From assembly GCA_001692895.1 (NCBI GenBank), contig KV748204.1:1020771-1084770 (forward strand): a stretch of 64,000 nt of DNA, written 5' to 3'. A program made the position numbers and the translations under genes. The notes beneath the pieces are model-generated. The model worked only from the letters and a program-made list of their open reading frames with translations, made no database searches and was not told the DNA's origin. Within the stretch, counting starts at the first letter, position 1. Each line of letters opens with the position of its first letter. This stretch comes from Cenococcum geophilum 1.58. Taxonomy: Eukaryota > Ascomycota > Dothideomycetes > Gloniales > Gloniaceae. Below, piece by piece: positions 22,680 through 36,626 of this stretch.

Positions 22680-25150
22680 TAACCTTATACCATATTTTAT
22701 TATTAATATCCTTATAACTAACGATTTTTAAAACTTACTATTTATCCTCTTTCTATCCTCTATACGTGTCTGCTTTATAAACTAGTAGCTTAATATTCCT
22801 ATATACTAGCTCTAGTATTACAATATACTATATAGGGTAGATTTTTATTTTAACTAATAGGTTTAACTTAAACGTAATTAGTAAAATCCTTTATATAATT
22901 TTAAAAGGTCCTAATCTAATATAGTCTAACTTCTTACTTAGTTATTAACTCTTAAAAATTTTATATAGTAGCTATACTTTATCTCCCTCCTTAAAATCTG
23001 GTCCTTTAGATCTCTTAACATTATAATACTTTTTTATTCTCTCTTATACTTGCTTTACTAATTCTATAAAGTCTATATAAAGATTTATTAGTGTCTTTAT
23101 TCTTTCTTTAGCTATACTACTTATTTTCTTTACTTACCGTAGTAATAACAATATTCTTAACTTATATCTATAGTTTGCCTTAAATAGTAATATACCTATC
23201 CCTTTTTATAGTGTTATATTATATATAAACTATATAACTGGTAACAATAATACCTAATTATTTTATATATAATTAATATAATACCTTAGATATTATTTTG
23301 GTATCTAATTTAATCTTTCTATTTAACCGTCTATCTATAGATAATATATAGTAAAAGTTACTGCTCTAACTCCTTATTCCGCTAAAAAATACCTCCTAAA
23401 ATACTACTATAAATCTTAGGTCTCTATCTAATATAATTTTACTTAATGCTTTATATCTTATAAATACTTCTTTAATATAGATTCTAGCGATATCTTCTGC
23501 TAATATTTCTTCTATATATACTATAAAGTATTCCCACTTTATAAGCTTATCTACTATTACTAAGATTACGTTATAATCTTATCTAGTAATAGGGTTTTTT
23601 AACGTTAGTAACTTAATAATAAAGTCCTATAATATAACTTCTTATAGTCTCTTTAGTATTTTAATAGGTTATAGCCCTCTATATAGCTTATGCCTTATTA
23701 GTTTATTTCTCTAGTAATTTAGATATTTCTTTATAACTTTTTATGCTAAGCCTTAAATTCTATTAATAATACACTTCTCTTAGAGTTTTAATACTAAGCC
23801 CGTGGCTCTATTATATCCTTAAGTTATTCCCTTATAGAAATCCTTTATAAAGTATTCTACTATACTTCTTAGGATATACTTTACTTCTTAGTATTTATAC
23901 AATATTTCTTCTCCTAAATATTCTAACTATTCTTTTAGCTATACTTTAAAAATCCTTTATACCTAAAAGCTTTCTAATATCTTATAGATTCTTCCTAGCT
24001 CCTTATTCTCTTAAGTTGCTATAATTTTTAGATAATTATACCTAATTAATCTATTTATATCTTTTCGCAGTAAAGCTCCTAATGGCTTTTTATTATTTTA
24101 TAGTTTAGCTTTTTAACTTAGAGCGTCTACTTATATATTATCTATACCTTTAATATACTAAATCTTAAAATAGTATTTTATAAGTATCTCTACCCATCTA
24201 ACCTATCTTTAGTTAAGTTCCTTTATTATTAGGAATCCTATTAGGTTCTTATAATCCATCTTAACTATAAATAGTTTCTCTATACCTTATAAGAATGCTC
24301 TTTATTTCTTTAGTACTATAACTATACCTAATAACTCCTTATTGTAGATGTTATAGTTTAACTCCGGTAGTGTTATTTTCCTACTATAGTATACTACTAG
24401 GTGCTATCTATTTTAGTATTTCTATATAAAGTATGCCCCTAGTATAAAGTCTAATATATCTATCTCTATAACTGTCTCTAGTCCTAGTTAATAGATCTTA
24501 AAAACTAGCTCCTAGGTAAACAACGCTTTAACCCTTTTAAACAATTCTTACTGCTTCTTTCCCTATACCTATAGTTCTTCTTTCTTTATTAATTGCGTAA
24601 ATAGTTTAATATTTTTTAACTATTACGCTATAAATCGTCTATAGTAATTGCAAAACCCTAGAAACGATCTTAATTATATAATATTCTTTAGTTCTTACCA
24701 ATTTACTATAGCCTTAATCTTCTTTAGATCTATACTAAGTTAGCCTAGTTTAATAATAAATCTAATAAAATCGGTCTTCCTAGTAAAGAACTTATATTTC
24801 TTAATTGCTACTAGCATTTATTTTTCTTATAGTCTCTTTAAGACCTATTTAATATATTCTCCGTACTCTTCCTTAGTTATTAAGTAGATAATAATATTAT
24901 TAAGGTATACTATAACAAATTTATCTAAGTGCTCTTCTAACACATTATTAATACGTTTCTAAAATATTGCTAGTGCGTTTATAAGTCCGAATTATATAAC
25001 TAATAGCTTATATAGTCCTTCTTTTATCCTAAAAGCTACTTTTTATTTATTACCTTCCTTAATTCTAATCTAATAGTACGCCTATCTTAGATCTATTTTT
25101 ATAAAGATTTACACATTACTTATCCTATCTTAAATCTTACTAATTAAGGG
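22680..25150 (-). pseudogene. Gypsy-B2 Pol remnant, 3' half
   Basis: On the minus strand from 25150 down: reverse transcriptase (second part) about 25150-24650, RNase H about 24500-24200, integrase about 24000-23340 and chromodomain about 22790-22700, where a KIVSYKDINNK-like start and a WLGYTKTTW-like core are visible. The upstream half lies at 32981-36583 beyond Gypsy-B1. Chromodomains in such elements direct integration to marked chromatin. Broken fossil. Confidence 0.88.
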
Positions 25151-25155
25151 TAAAG

Positions 25156-25563
25156 TGTTACGGACGCTTTAAGTATAATGTTATAACTACTTAGGGAAGA
25201 GTCGGAAGAAGCTAGTTAGTTAATTTAGGTATGGTCTAGGATTAGAGCCAATAGAGCTATGTAACGAGGAATAGTAACTAAGGTTACGTAATGTAATTTG
25301 TATAATCTATAGGATCTATATAATCCATTAATAAAGTAGATAGAGCATACGTATATTATATATAAGAAGGGATTTTATAGGAGTATAGTTGTATATTTAA
25401 GGACCCTTAGTCCCTTATAGTAATTCTTAGAATATAATTAGAGTTAATTTATTAGGCAACCACTCCACTAGTTATTATTACGTTATTAACTTTAATTTAC
25501 ATTACCTATATACCTAGCCTATTAATAAGCCTATTGTAGTACTTACTACAAGGTTTTATTACA
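25156..25563 (+). repeat. Gypsy-B1 5' LTR
   Basis: Starts TGTTACGGACGC and ends TTTTATTACA. It is about 408 bp and slightly shorter than the 3' copy. It is preceded by the TAAAG duplication. Confidence 0.94.
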
Positions 25564-25599
25564 CAATTACTACCTAGTTATAGTATTAAATATAGAAAG

Positions 25600-28500
25600 T
25601 TAAATAATATACCACTAAAAACAGCTACTATAATGCTATTAATAGCGGCAACTACTTTAAGGTTAGGTAATAACACTAATATAATAGATATTAACTTATA
25701 GCAACCTATAATAGTTAGACAGCTATAAGAGATAGTTAACTAGCTAATAGAAAATAATATAACGTTAAAAAATAGGATTAATAGGGTGGGAGTGATAAAG
25801 ATCAAACTACTATTAATTAAAAGGTACTTAGAAGAAAAATTAAAACTTAAAGGATTCCTTATATAAATGTACTTTAAGGTTATATAAAAAGGAGCTAAGC
25901 TACTAATACCTATAGATTAAATAGCGTATACGGGACTATTCCTATTAGGAAGAGTACTTAAATAGTTTAAGTTTTACCTTATAGAAATATAAGCGAATGG
26001 AATAATAACTACTAATTAAAAAGTATGGTTTATATTTATAAGCTAGGAAGGATTTATAAAGTAACTTATATAGATATTTAGAGACCTAGAGGTAGTAACT
26101 ATAGTAAAAAGAAAACTCTAAGATATTATATAATAAACCTTAGCAATTAAGTATATAATGTAGTTTTAGACGTTAGTAATATAAATTAAGTGGAATAATA
26201 AGGCGCTTATAGTATAGTATAAATAAGGACTTAAGGCTAAAGTCTAGGATATAATTATCCTAATAGAAGATATGGAAACCCTAAGGGAACTAATAAATTA
26301 AGTAATTAAGATTAATAATTAGATCTACTAAAGGGAACAGGCTAAGAGAGGCTAGGATAGAGTTTTATAGTTATATAAGGCGTAAAGCATATAATAATTA
26401 AAGCTAAGTTAAAAACTATAGTATGGCGCAGAGCTAATAGACCTAAGTAGTACTAAAAAAAAGAAATAGTTTAAAAAACGACTATAAAAACTTAAACGAT
26501 AAGGATTAAGTAATTAAAGGTCTAAGGAGTGAAGGCTAAATTAGGGATTTTAGTAGTAGAAGACGTTTAGGCGGACTCTATAATAGGAAAAATAGTTTAA
26601 AGAAGGAGCTTATATAAATTGCAGAAAATAATATTATTATATTAAAGACTATAGAAGTAGTTAAAGTTACTATATAGTAAAAGGGATAAGACTAGTAGAC
26701 AATATATACATATAGAGGGATAATAATATACTATAAGGAATAAAAGAATATTTAATTAAAAGTTTTACGTTTTATTATAATAACGTATACTAAATTTATA
26801 AGGACGCTAAATATGGCGTAGGCTATTAGCTATAGGAGCTATATTTAATAGAATATAAAGGAACTAATAAACTAGTTCGCAGATTAGATATTAAGGACAA
26901 TAACTTTAATATAGGCGAAATATTTTATAATAATAAGGTAATAAAGGCGGTTTACTAAGAATATATAGACCTTAGAGATATTATATAAGAGGTAAAGGAT
27001 AATTCCACTATAAAATAGGGAATATTAGTAGGGATTAATACCCTACTAGATATAATATCTATCGCTTTATAAGATATAAGAGAAGTAGGATAATAAGCTA
27101 CTTTAGCACTTAATAAAGGTAAAAGGCTAAAGGATTAAGATTCTTAAGATAAAATAAGGTAAGCTTAAGGACCTATAATAGATAATAACTAATAGAGTAA
27201 AGTAATAGCTTAGTTTAATAATATATAAATAAGCTTAGGACGAAGTTTTCTAAAGGTATAAGATTCTTAAGATAAGATAAGTAAGATTTAAGACTCTTAA
27301 GATAAGATAAGAATACTAAGTAAGCCTAGTTAGACTAAGGCTAGAGCTAAGCTTAAGACAGAAGTAAGCTTAGGATTAAAAATCTTATAGAACTAAGATT
27401 TTTAGACAAGAATAAGGACTATTAAAGAACATAACACTAAGATTAAGAAGTAAGAAAACTTTAAGGATCTATTTACGAGATATAAATTAAAAGAAACTAT
27501 AGAGGAATTTAGGTAAAGAATTATCGTATAGTAAGAATAGAAACTAGATAAGAGATCTAGTATATTAAGACGTATAAAGGATAGAGCACTAGTATAAAGA
27601 ATTATTAGTAGGCCTAGAATAGGTATATTAAGAGCTAAGTAGCTTACTAAACTAGAAAACGAAGAGGATTTAGGGATTCCTATTAGGTTTAAGGAACGAT
27701 ATATAAAGGGCTATTATAATATAGAAATAAGAAGATACTTTTTTACGGATAAGCCGTATATACTTTAATAGCTATACTAAAAGTGGTATAGATAACGATA
27801 TAATAATAAGTAGGAAGATTTCTATATATAGTTAGATAAAAGAGTTATTTAAGATTACCTAATTATAGAAAAGGCTATAACTTATATTAAAGGAGCCTTA
27901 ATTATAATGTTAAAGGATTTAAAGAACTTGAAATGATTAAAGAACTAAAGAAGTAAAAAACGTATCTTAGTATCTATAAATAAAGTTATAATATTTAGAT
28001 TAGTATAGTAGAGGTTTAAACTTAAAAATAAGGATAAGTTAAGAGTTAACCTAAAGTACCTAGTATACTATACGCTATTATAGATTGTATGCGTGGATAA
28101 TATATATAAAATATATAAAAATTTAAAGAAAAAGAATTGGAAATACCTTATAAGGATATATTAGGCGCTAAATAAGCGATAGTATAGAAATACTAAATAT
28201 ATATACGGATGGCATCTAACAGAAATCTAAGAGAAAGAAAACTTAATACTTTAACTAAAAAGATTCCTTACGGAAAAATGCTTAGACGGATAATAGTAGT
28301 AGGAGTACCTAGAGAATATGTGTTTATAGTATATTAAAGACAAAAAGCAAACTAGGTATTAGCTAAAGAGTAAGCTAAGTATAATAGGATTAAGCAGCTA
28401 GTAGTTAGGAAAAGTAGAGGCCTATAAAACTAAAGGGAGCTAGTAATAAAGCCTTAGACCCTTAAAGGAATTTAAGGATAATACCTAAATTTATAAGTTA

Positions 28501-31500
28501 AATAGTAAGATTAATAATTTAAAGCGCTAATAGATAGTAGAGTAACGTAAAACCATATTTTACTAGCAGTAGTTAAGAGAATAGGATTACCTTATAAATA
28601 GAAGAAATAACCTTACCTACTAGTTATAATTTTAGGAGATCTAATAGCCTATAAAGGAGGGATTATTAATCTAAAAATAGGACCTATTTAAATAACTATT
28701 AAAGGGAAATAAGTTAAGATGTCTTTTAATATTTTACTATTAGGATAAAATAAGGTAGTATTAAAGATGCCTTAGTTATAGGAATATAATTTAAAGATTA
28801 ATTAAATTATAGGCTAAGTAAATATTAGAGATACTTAATGCCGTAAGATATAATAGCAAACTAAGTTAGTATAGTACTAAGTAGAAGCAATATATAAAGA
28901 GACTAAGCGAGGCTTAAGTTATATACTAAAAAGATACTATAAGTATAGCAAGAAACTATAGTTACTAAAAAGTAAGAAGCTATTAGATTATATAGTATAG
29001 GACTATAAAATAGAGTTAAAACTAGGAATAAGTCTAAGGTTCTTTCTAACCTATAAGCTTACTAAAGAAGAAGGTAGAGCACTTAAGGAGTTTATTTAGG
29101 AAAACTTATAAAAGGGATATATTAGACTATTATAGTTATTAGTAGGTTATCTAGTACTATTTATACTAAAGAAGAATAGAAAACTTAGATTATACATTAA
29201 CTATAAATAGTTAAATAGTATTACTCGGAAGGATAGGTATTCTTTACCCTTAATTAATAAGATCTAAAATAGAATAGGTAACGCGTAAATCTTTATAAAA
29301 ATAGATCTAAGATAGGTATACTATTAGATTAGAATTAAGGAAGGTGATAAATAGAAGGCAGCCTTTAGGTTAAAGGAAGGACTATATAAGCTATTAGTTA
29401 TATAATTTGGACTTATAAACGTACTAGTAATATTTTAGAAATATATTAATAATATATTAGGAGAGCACTTAGATAAATTTGTTATGGTATACCTTAATAA
29501 TATTATTATCTACTTAATAACTAAGGAAGAGTATAAGAAATACGTTAAATAGGTCTTAAAGAAACTGTAAGAAAAATAAATGCTAATAGTAATTAAGAAA
29601 TGCGAGTTCTTTACTAGGAAGACCGATTTTGTTAAATTTATTATTAAACTAGGCTAACTTAGTATAGATCTAAAGAAGATTAAGGCTATAGTAAATTAGT
29701 AAGAACTAGAGAACGTTATATAATTAAAATTATTTTTAAGGTTTTATAATTACTACAGACGATTTATAGCGTAATAGTTAAAAGATATTAAACCATTTAC
29801 GTAATTAATAAAAAAAGAAGAACTATAGGCATAAGGAGAGGAGTAATAAGAATTATTTAAAAAGGTTAAAGCGTTATTTACCTAGGAGCCAGTTCTTAAG
29901 ATTTATTAACTAGGACTAGAAATAGTTATAAAGATAGACGTATTAGACTTTATACTAGGGGTATACTTTATATAAAAACACTAAGATAAATAGCACCTAA
30001 TAGTATACTATAGTTGGAAAATAATACTACTAAAGTTAAACTATAATATCTATAATAAGGAGTTATTAGGTATAGTTATAGCACTAAAAAAATAGAGAGT
30101 ATTCTTATAAGGTATAGAAAAACTATTTATAGTTAAAATAGATTATAAAAACCTAATAGGATTCCTAATAATAAAGGAACTTAACTAAAGATAGGTTAGA
30201 TAGGCAGAGATGCTTATAGAATACTATTTTAAGATTTAGTATACTAAGGGTATAGATAATATATAAGTAGATGCTCTAAGTTAAAAAGCTAAACTATAAA
30301 ATAATAAAAAGCTATTAGGAGCTTTACTGCGAAAAGATATAGATAGATTAATTAGATATAATTATCTAAAGATTATAGCAATTTAGGAGGATAAGGAGTT
30401 AGGAAGAATCTATAAAATACTAAAAAGCTTTTAGGTATAAAGGATTTTTAAAGTATAGCTAAAAGAATAGTTGGAATATCTAAAAGAAGAAATATTATAT
30501 AAATACTAAGAAGTAAAGTATATTCTAAGAAGTATAGCAGAACACTTTATAGAAGATTTCTATAAAGGAATAACTTAAGGATATAACGGAGCTATAGGCT
30601 TAGTATTAAGACTCTAGGAAGAGTATATTATTAATAGAATCTAAGGCTTAGTATAAAAAGTTATAAAGGAGTGTCTAGATTACTAAAGAAATAAACTAAT
30701 AAGGTATAAGCTATATAGAGGGCTATAACCTATTAAAATACTAGAGAGACTATAGAAGGTTATATTATAGGACTTTATTATTAAATTATTAAAGTTAAGA
30801 GATTTTATTACTAGATAAGATTATAACGCGATTTTAGTAATAGTAGATAAGCTTATAAAGTAGGGATACTTTATAGTATACACAGAAGGAATATTGGTAG
30901 AAGATATCGCTAGAATCTATATTAAAGAAGTATTTATAAGATATAGAGTACTAAATAAGATTATATTAGACAAAGACCTAAGATTTATAGTAGTATTTTA
31001 GGAGATATTCTTAGCGGAGTAAGGAGTTAGAGTAGTAACTTCTACCGTATATTATCCGCAGATAGACGGTTAAATAAAAAGATTAAATTAGATACTAGAA
31101 TAATATCTAAGGTATTATATTAATTATATATAGAATAATTAGGTATTATTATTACTAGTTATATAGTTTATATATAATATAACACTATAAGAAGGGATAT
31201 GTATATTACTATTTAAGGCAAACTATAGATATAAGCTAAGAACATTGTTGTTACTATAGTAAGTAAAGAAAATAAGTAGTATAGTTAAAGAAAGAATAAA
31301 AATATTAATAAATCTTTATATAGACCTTATAGAATTAGTAAAGAAAGTATAAAAGAGAATAAAAAAGTATTATAATGTTAAGAGATCTAAGGGACTAGAT
31401 CTTAAGGAGGGAGATAAAGNATAGCTACTATATAAAAATTTTAAGAGTTAATAACTAAGTAAAAAGTTAAACTATATTAGACTAGGACCTTATAAAATTA

Positions 31501-31800
31501 TATAAAGAATTTTACTAGTTATATTTAAGTTAGACCTACTAGCTAAAATAAAAATCTACTCTATATAGTATTTCATAATGCTAAAGCTAGTATATAGGAA
31601 TGTTAAGCTACTAGTTTATAAAGTAGATATATATAAAGGACAGAAAGAGGATAAATAGTAAGTTTTAAAGATTATTAGTTATAAGGATATTAATAATAAA
31701 ATATAGTATAAGGTTAAGTAGATAGGCTATACTAAAACTACCTAGGAACTACTAGAAAATTTAAAGAACGCTATAGAAAAGGTATAAAAGTATTAGAAGA
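25600..31800 (+). pseudogene. Gypsy-B1 Gag-Pol remnant
   Basis: Parts on the plus strand: gag about 25600-27100, including a degenerate CCHC knuckle near 26615-26660; a linker with short repeats (27130-27310); a Lys/Gln-rich stretch to about 28500; protease about 28520-28790, with a readable NILLLGQDK-type strand; reverse transcriptase about 29050-29650; RNase H about 29880-30200; integrase about 30500-31130; chromodomain about 31650-31790. The layout matches fungal chromovirus-type Gypsy elements. Many breaks; fossil. Confidence 0.88.
27130..27310 (+). repeat. Short direct repeats in Gypsy-B gag region
   Basis: At least three copies of a roughly 20-bp unit built on GATTCTTAAGATAA or GACTCTTAAGATAA are interspersed here. 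The same repeats appear in reverse orientation in B2 (about 34880-35050) and B6 (about 60150-60350). They fit a short Gln/Asp/Lys-rich protein repeat. Confidence 0.7.
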
Positions 31801-31839
31801 AATTAAGTTAGGCAGTATTAATAAAAAAAAATTACTAAA

Positions 31840-32551
31840 AAATAAGTTACTTAAGGGGGACCTAAAAAGAGCAGTTACTAAACTACTTAGATTTATTTCC
31901 TTCTCTATTAAAGAAAAATCCGTTTTTTTATTACTAAGTTTCTATAGACCTTATTCTATAAGCTTCTATTCTTTAAAACGGACCTTTTTATAAACCTTCT
32001 TAAGATAGATTAACCGAGTAGACGCCGTAAGACGAGACTTAAGGGCCCGTTATTAAGTATCGGCAGCCTCCTATTCTGCATTAAAAGAATAGTATAACTC
32101 CGCTAAAGTAATAGATAATTTATTATCTAGCTATGTAGTAGTAGATTAAATATAAAACCCTAAGATAAATTAATTAGGGAACTAGATAACTATTAAGAGT
32201 AATAGGTTATATATACTTAGTATTAAAGATAAAGCGAACGTTATAGGATAAATAAATATTCGCTTTAGTGCACTCTAAATAAAAGAATAGTTATCGCGAA
32301 AATAGGTTCGCTAATATAATATAAACTAACCCCTCTTTTAAATAGCAAGAATATAGAGACGGTATAATCTTACTAAAAGATAATATTATAGTAATAGTAT
32401 AAATATAACGGGCCGTTAAAGATGAAGAAATTGCTTTAGGTATAATAAGTAATAATATTAACTAAATTAATTAGACGGATATTATACCTCTAGTAAATAA
32501 CTTAAAGATACTTAGAATCTTTAAGGATAAAGATAAAAAGAAGGGAAATAG
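31840..32551 (+). pseudogene. Gypsy-B1 extra coding-like stretch before 3' LTR
   Basis: Counterpart of 21845-22540 in B2. After the chromodomain and an AAGGGGGACC purine run near 31853, about 700 bp of protein-like sequence runs up to the LTR on the same strand. It is alignable among B1, B2 and B4 over its full length, so it belongs to the family and is not a chance insertion in one copy. Broken; function unknown. Confidence 0.6.
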
Positions 32552-32975
32552 TATTACGGACACTTTAAGTATAATATTATAACTACTTAGGGAAGAGTTA
32601 AAAGAAGCTAGTTAGTTAATTTAGGTATAGTTTAGGATAAAGCTAATAGAGCTATATAATAAGGAATAGTAACTAAGGTTATATAATATAATTTATAGGA
32701 TTTATAGGATTTATATAATCTATAATAGAGTAGATAGAGTATATATATATTATATATAAGAAGGATTTTATAGAAGTACGGTTATGTATTTAAGGACCCT
32801 TAATCCCTACCTAGATAGTTTCTTCCTTATAGTAATTCTTAAAATATAATTAGAGTTAATTTATTAGGCAACTACTCTACTAATTATTATTACGTTATTA
32901 ACTTTAATTTGCATCACCTATATACCTAGCCTATTAATAAGCCTATTGTAGTACTTACTATAAGGTTCCGTTATA
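32552..32975 (+). repeat. Gypsy-B1 3' LTR
   Basis: A 424-bp repeat from TATTACGGACAC to CCGTTATA, followed by TAAAG. The TG and CA ends have become TA, as RIP predicts. Confidence 0.94.
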
Positions 32976-32980
32976 TAAAG

Positions 32981-35900
32981 AATACCTATCCTTTTAAGTA
33001 ATGCTATTTAACTATCTATAATTAATACATAATCTAAGTTTTCCGTTTTTCTTTAGTATAAATAGTACTAGATAACCTACTAATAATTGCAATAGTCTAA
33101 TATATCCCTTTTATAAGTTTTCCTAAATAAACTCCTTAAGTGCTTTACCTTCTTCTTTAATAAGCTTATAGGTTAGAAAAAACCTTAGACTTATTCCTAG
33201 TTCTAACTCTATTTTATAGTTCTATACTATATAATCTAACAGCTTCTTACTTTTTAATAACTATAGTTTCTTGCTATACTTATAGTATCTTTTTAGTATA
33301 TAACTTAAGCCTCGCTTAGTCTCTTTATATATTACTCCTACTTAGTACTATACCAACTTAGTTTACTATTACATTTTATAATATTAAGTATCTCTAATAT
33401 TGACCTAGCCTATAATCTAATTAATTTTTAGATTATATTCCTATAACTAAGGCATCTCTAATACTACCTTATCCCGTCCTAATAGTAGGATATTAAAAGA
33501 TATCTTAACTTGTTTTCCTTTAATAATTATTTAAATAGGTCCTATTTCTAGATTAATAATCCCTCTATTAGATCTCCTAAAATTATAACTAATAGGTAAG
33601 GTTATTCCTTCTATTTATAAGGTAATCCTATTCTTTTAACTATTATTAGTAAAATATAGTTTCGCGTTACTCCACTATTTATTAGCGCTTTAAACTGTTA
33701 ATCTTACTATTTAACTTATAAATTTAGGTATTATCCTTAAATTTCTTTAAGGGTCTAAGGCTTTACTACTAGCTTCCTTTAGTTTTATAGGTCTCCACTT
33801 TTCCTAATTTTTAGCTACTTAATCCTATTATACTTAGCTTACTCTTTAGCTAATACCTAGTTCGCTTTTTATTTTTAATATATTATAGATATATATTCTT
33901 TAGGTACTCCTACTACTATTATTTATCTAAGTATTCTTCCGTAAGGAATCTTTCTAGTTAAAATATTAAGTCTCCTTCCTCTTAGATTTCTATTAAATGC
34001 CAGCTATATATATACTTAGCATTCTGGTATTATTACTTATCTAATGCCTAATATATCCTTATAGGGTATTTCTAATTATTTTCCTTTAGATTCTTGTACA
34101 TTTTATATATAATCTATAATAGTGTATAGTGTGCTAGGTGCTTTAGGTTAACTCTTAACTTATTTTTATCTTTAAGTTTAAACTTCTATTATACTAATCT
34201 AAATATTATAACTTTATTCGTAGGTACTAAGATATATCTTTTACTTCTCTAGTCCTCTAATTATTCCTTTAAATCCTTTAACGTTATAATTAAGGCTCTT
34301 TTAATATAAGTTATAGCCTTTTCTATAATTAAGTAGTTTTAGATAACTCTTTTATCTAACTATATATAGAAATCTTCCTACTTATTATTATATCGTTATC
34401 TATACTACTTTTAGTATAGCTATTAAAGTATATACGGCTTATTTATAAGGAAGTATCTTCTTATTACTATATTATAATAGCCTTTTATATATTATTCCTT
34501 AAACCTAGTAGGAATTCCTAAATCCTTTTTATTTTCTAATTTAGTAAGCCACTTAGCTCTTAGTGTGCCTACCTTAAGCCTATTAGTAATTCTTTATACT
34601 AATACTCTATCCCTTATACGTCCTAATATACTAGATCTCTTATCTAGTTTCTATTCTTACTATGCGATAATTCTTTACCTAAATTCCTCTATAGTTTCTT
34701 TTAGTTTATATCTTATAGATAGATCCTTAAAGTCTTCTTACTTCTTAATCTTAGTATTATATTTTTTAATAGTCCTTATTCTTATCTAAAAATCTTAGTT
34801 CTATAGGATTCTTAATCCTAAGCTTACTTCTGTTTTAAGCTTAGCTCTAGCCTTGGTTTAACTAGGCTTACTTAGTGTTCTTATCTTATCTTAAGAGTCT
34901 TAAATCTCACTTATCTCGTCTTAAGAGTCTTATACCTTTAGGAAACTTTGTCCTAAGCTTATTTATATATTATTAAACTAAGCTATTACTCTGCTTTATT
35001 AGTTATTATCTATTATAGGTCCTTAAGCTTACTTTATCTCGTCTTAAAAATCTTAGTCTTTTGGTCTTTTGCCTTTATTAAGTGCTAAAGTAGCTTACTA
35101 TTCTACTTCTCTTACGTCTTATAAAGCGATAGACATCGTATCTAGTAGGGTTTTAATCCCTACTAATATTCCCTATTCTGTAGTGGAATTATCCTCTACC
35201 TCTTATATAATATTTTTAAGGTCTATATATTTCTAGTAAACCACCTCTATTACCTTATTGTTATAAAATATTTCGCCTATATTAAAGCTATTATCCTTAA
35301 TATCCAATCTATAAACTAGTTTATTAGTTCCTTTATATTTTACTAAATATAGCTCCTATAGCTAATAGCTTACGCCATATTTAGCGTCCTTATAAATTTG
35401 GTATATATTATTATAGTAAAACATAAAACTTTTAATTAAACATTCTTTTGTTTTTTATAGCATATTATTATCCCTCTATATTTGTATATTATCTACTAGT
35501 CTTATTCCTTTTACTATATAGTAACTTTAACCACTTCTATAGTCTTTAACGTAATAACCTTATTTTCCGTAATTTATATAAGCTCCTTCTTTAAACTATT
35601 TTTCCTATTATAGAGTCCGCCTAAACGTCTTCTACTACTAAAATCCCTAATTCGGCTTTTGCTCCTTAGACCTTTAATTACTTAATTCTTATTCTTTAGG
35701 TTTTTATAGTTATTCTTTAAACTATTTCTTTTCTTTAATACTACTTAGGTCTATTAGCTCTGCGCTATACTATAGTTTTTAACTTAGCTTTAGTTATTGC
35801 GTGCTCTACGCCTTATATAACTATAGAATTCTATCCTAGCCTCTTTTAGCCTATTCCCTTTAGTAAATCTAATTATTAATCTTAATTACTTAATCTATTA

Positions 35901-36583
35901 GTTCCCTTAGGGTTTTTATATCTTCTATTAGGATAATTACGTCCTAAACTTTAGCCTTAAGTCCTTATTTATACTATGCTATAAGCGCCCTATTATTCCA
36001 CTTAACTTATATTACTAATGTCTAGAACTGCGTTATATACTTAATTACTAAGGTTTATTATATAATATTTTAGAGCTTTCTTTCCGCTATAGTTACTACC
36101 TCTAGGTCTCTAAATATCTATATAAGTTACTCTATAAACCCTTCCTAGCTTATAAATATAAACCGTACTTCTTAATTAGTGGTTGTTATTCTATTCGCTT
36201 ATATTTCTATAAGGTAAAGCTTAAACTACTTAAGTGCTCTTTCTAATAGGAATAATCCCGCATACGCTATTTGGTCCATAAGTATTAGTAGCTTAGCTCC
36301 TTCTTATATAACCTTAAAGTATATTTACGTAAGGAATCCTTTAAGTTTTAATCTTTCTCCTAAGTACCTTTTAATTAATAGTAGCTTAATCTTCGCTACT
36401 CCTATCCCATTAATCCTATTTTTTAACATTATATTATTTTCTCTTAGCTAGTTAACTATCTCTTATAGTTATCCAATCGTTATAGGTTACTATAAGTTAG
36501 TGTCTGCTATACTAGTGTTGTTACCTAACCTTAAAGTAGTTGCCGCCGTTAATAGCGTTATAGTAGCTGCTTTTAGTGGCATA
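32981..36583 (-). pseudogene. Gypsy-B2 Gag-Pol remnant, 5' half
   Basis: Read from about 36583 downward on the minus strand: gag from an ATG followed by a CCACTAAAAGCAGC-type start near 36583, gag zinc-knuckle region about 35600-35560, the repeat-bearing linker about 35050-34880, protease about 33690-33480, and the first part of reverse transcriptase down to 32981, where Gypsy-B1 cuts in. Broken fossil. Confidence 0.86.
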
Positions 36584-36626
36584 TTGTTTAACTTTTATAT
36601 TTAATACTATAACTAGGTAGTAATTA

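Larger units (their letters stand above)
25156..32975 (+). mobile_element. Gypsy-B1: same family as B2, inserted inside it in opposite orientation
   Basis: A complete-length plus-strand element of 7.8 kb with LTRs at 25156-25563 and 32552-32975 and a perfect TAAAG duplication (25151-25155 and 32976-32980). It sits in the reverse transcriptase of Gypsy-B2. Its structure is gag, protease, reverse transcriptase, RNase H, integrase, chromodomain, extra stretch, LTR. Because it is the last Gypsy-B to land here it is the youngest of the B copies at this place, yet it is fully RIP-like with many breaks. Confidence 0.95.

Noticed and set aside
25000-33000. Host genes between the LTR elements
   Set aside because: Every protein-like stretch that I could identify belongs to a transposon; no host family was found in the window.
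34565-34789. Hydrophobic plus-strand frame of 74 codons as a membrane protein
   Set aside because: Antisense to the Gypsy-B2 gag linker; Leu/Ser/Tyr richness follows from the antisense of Lys/Arg/Glu-rich RIP-altered sequence.
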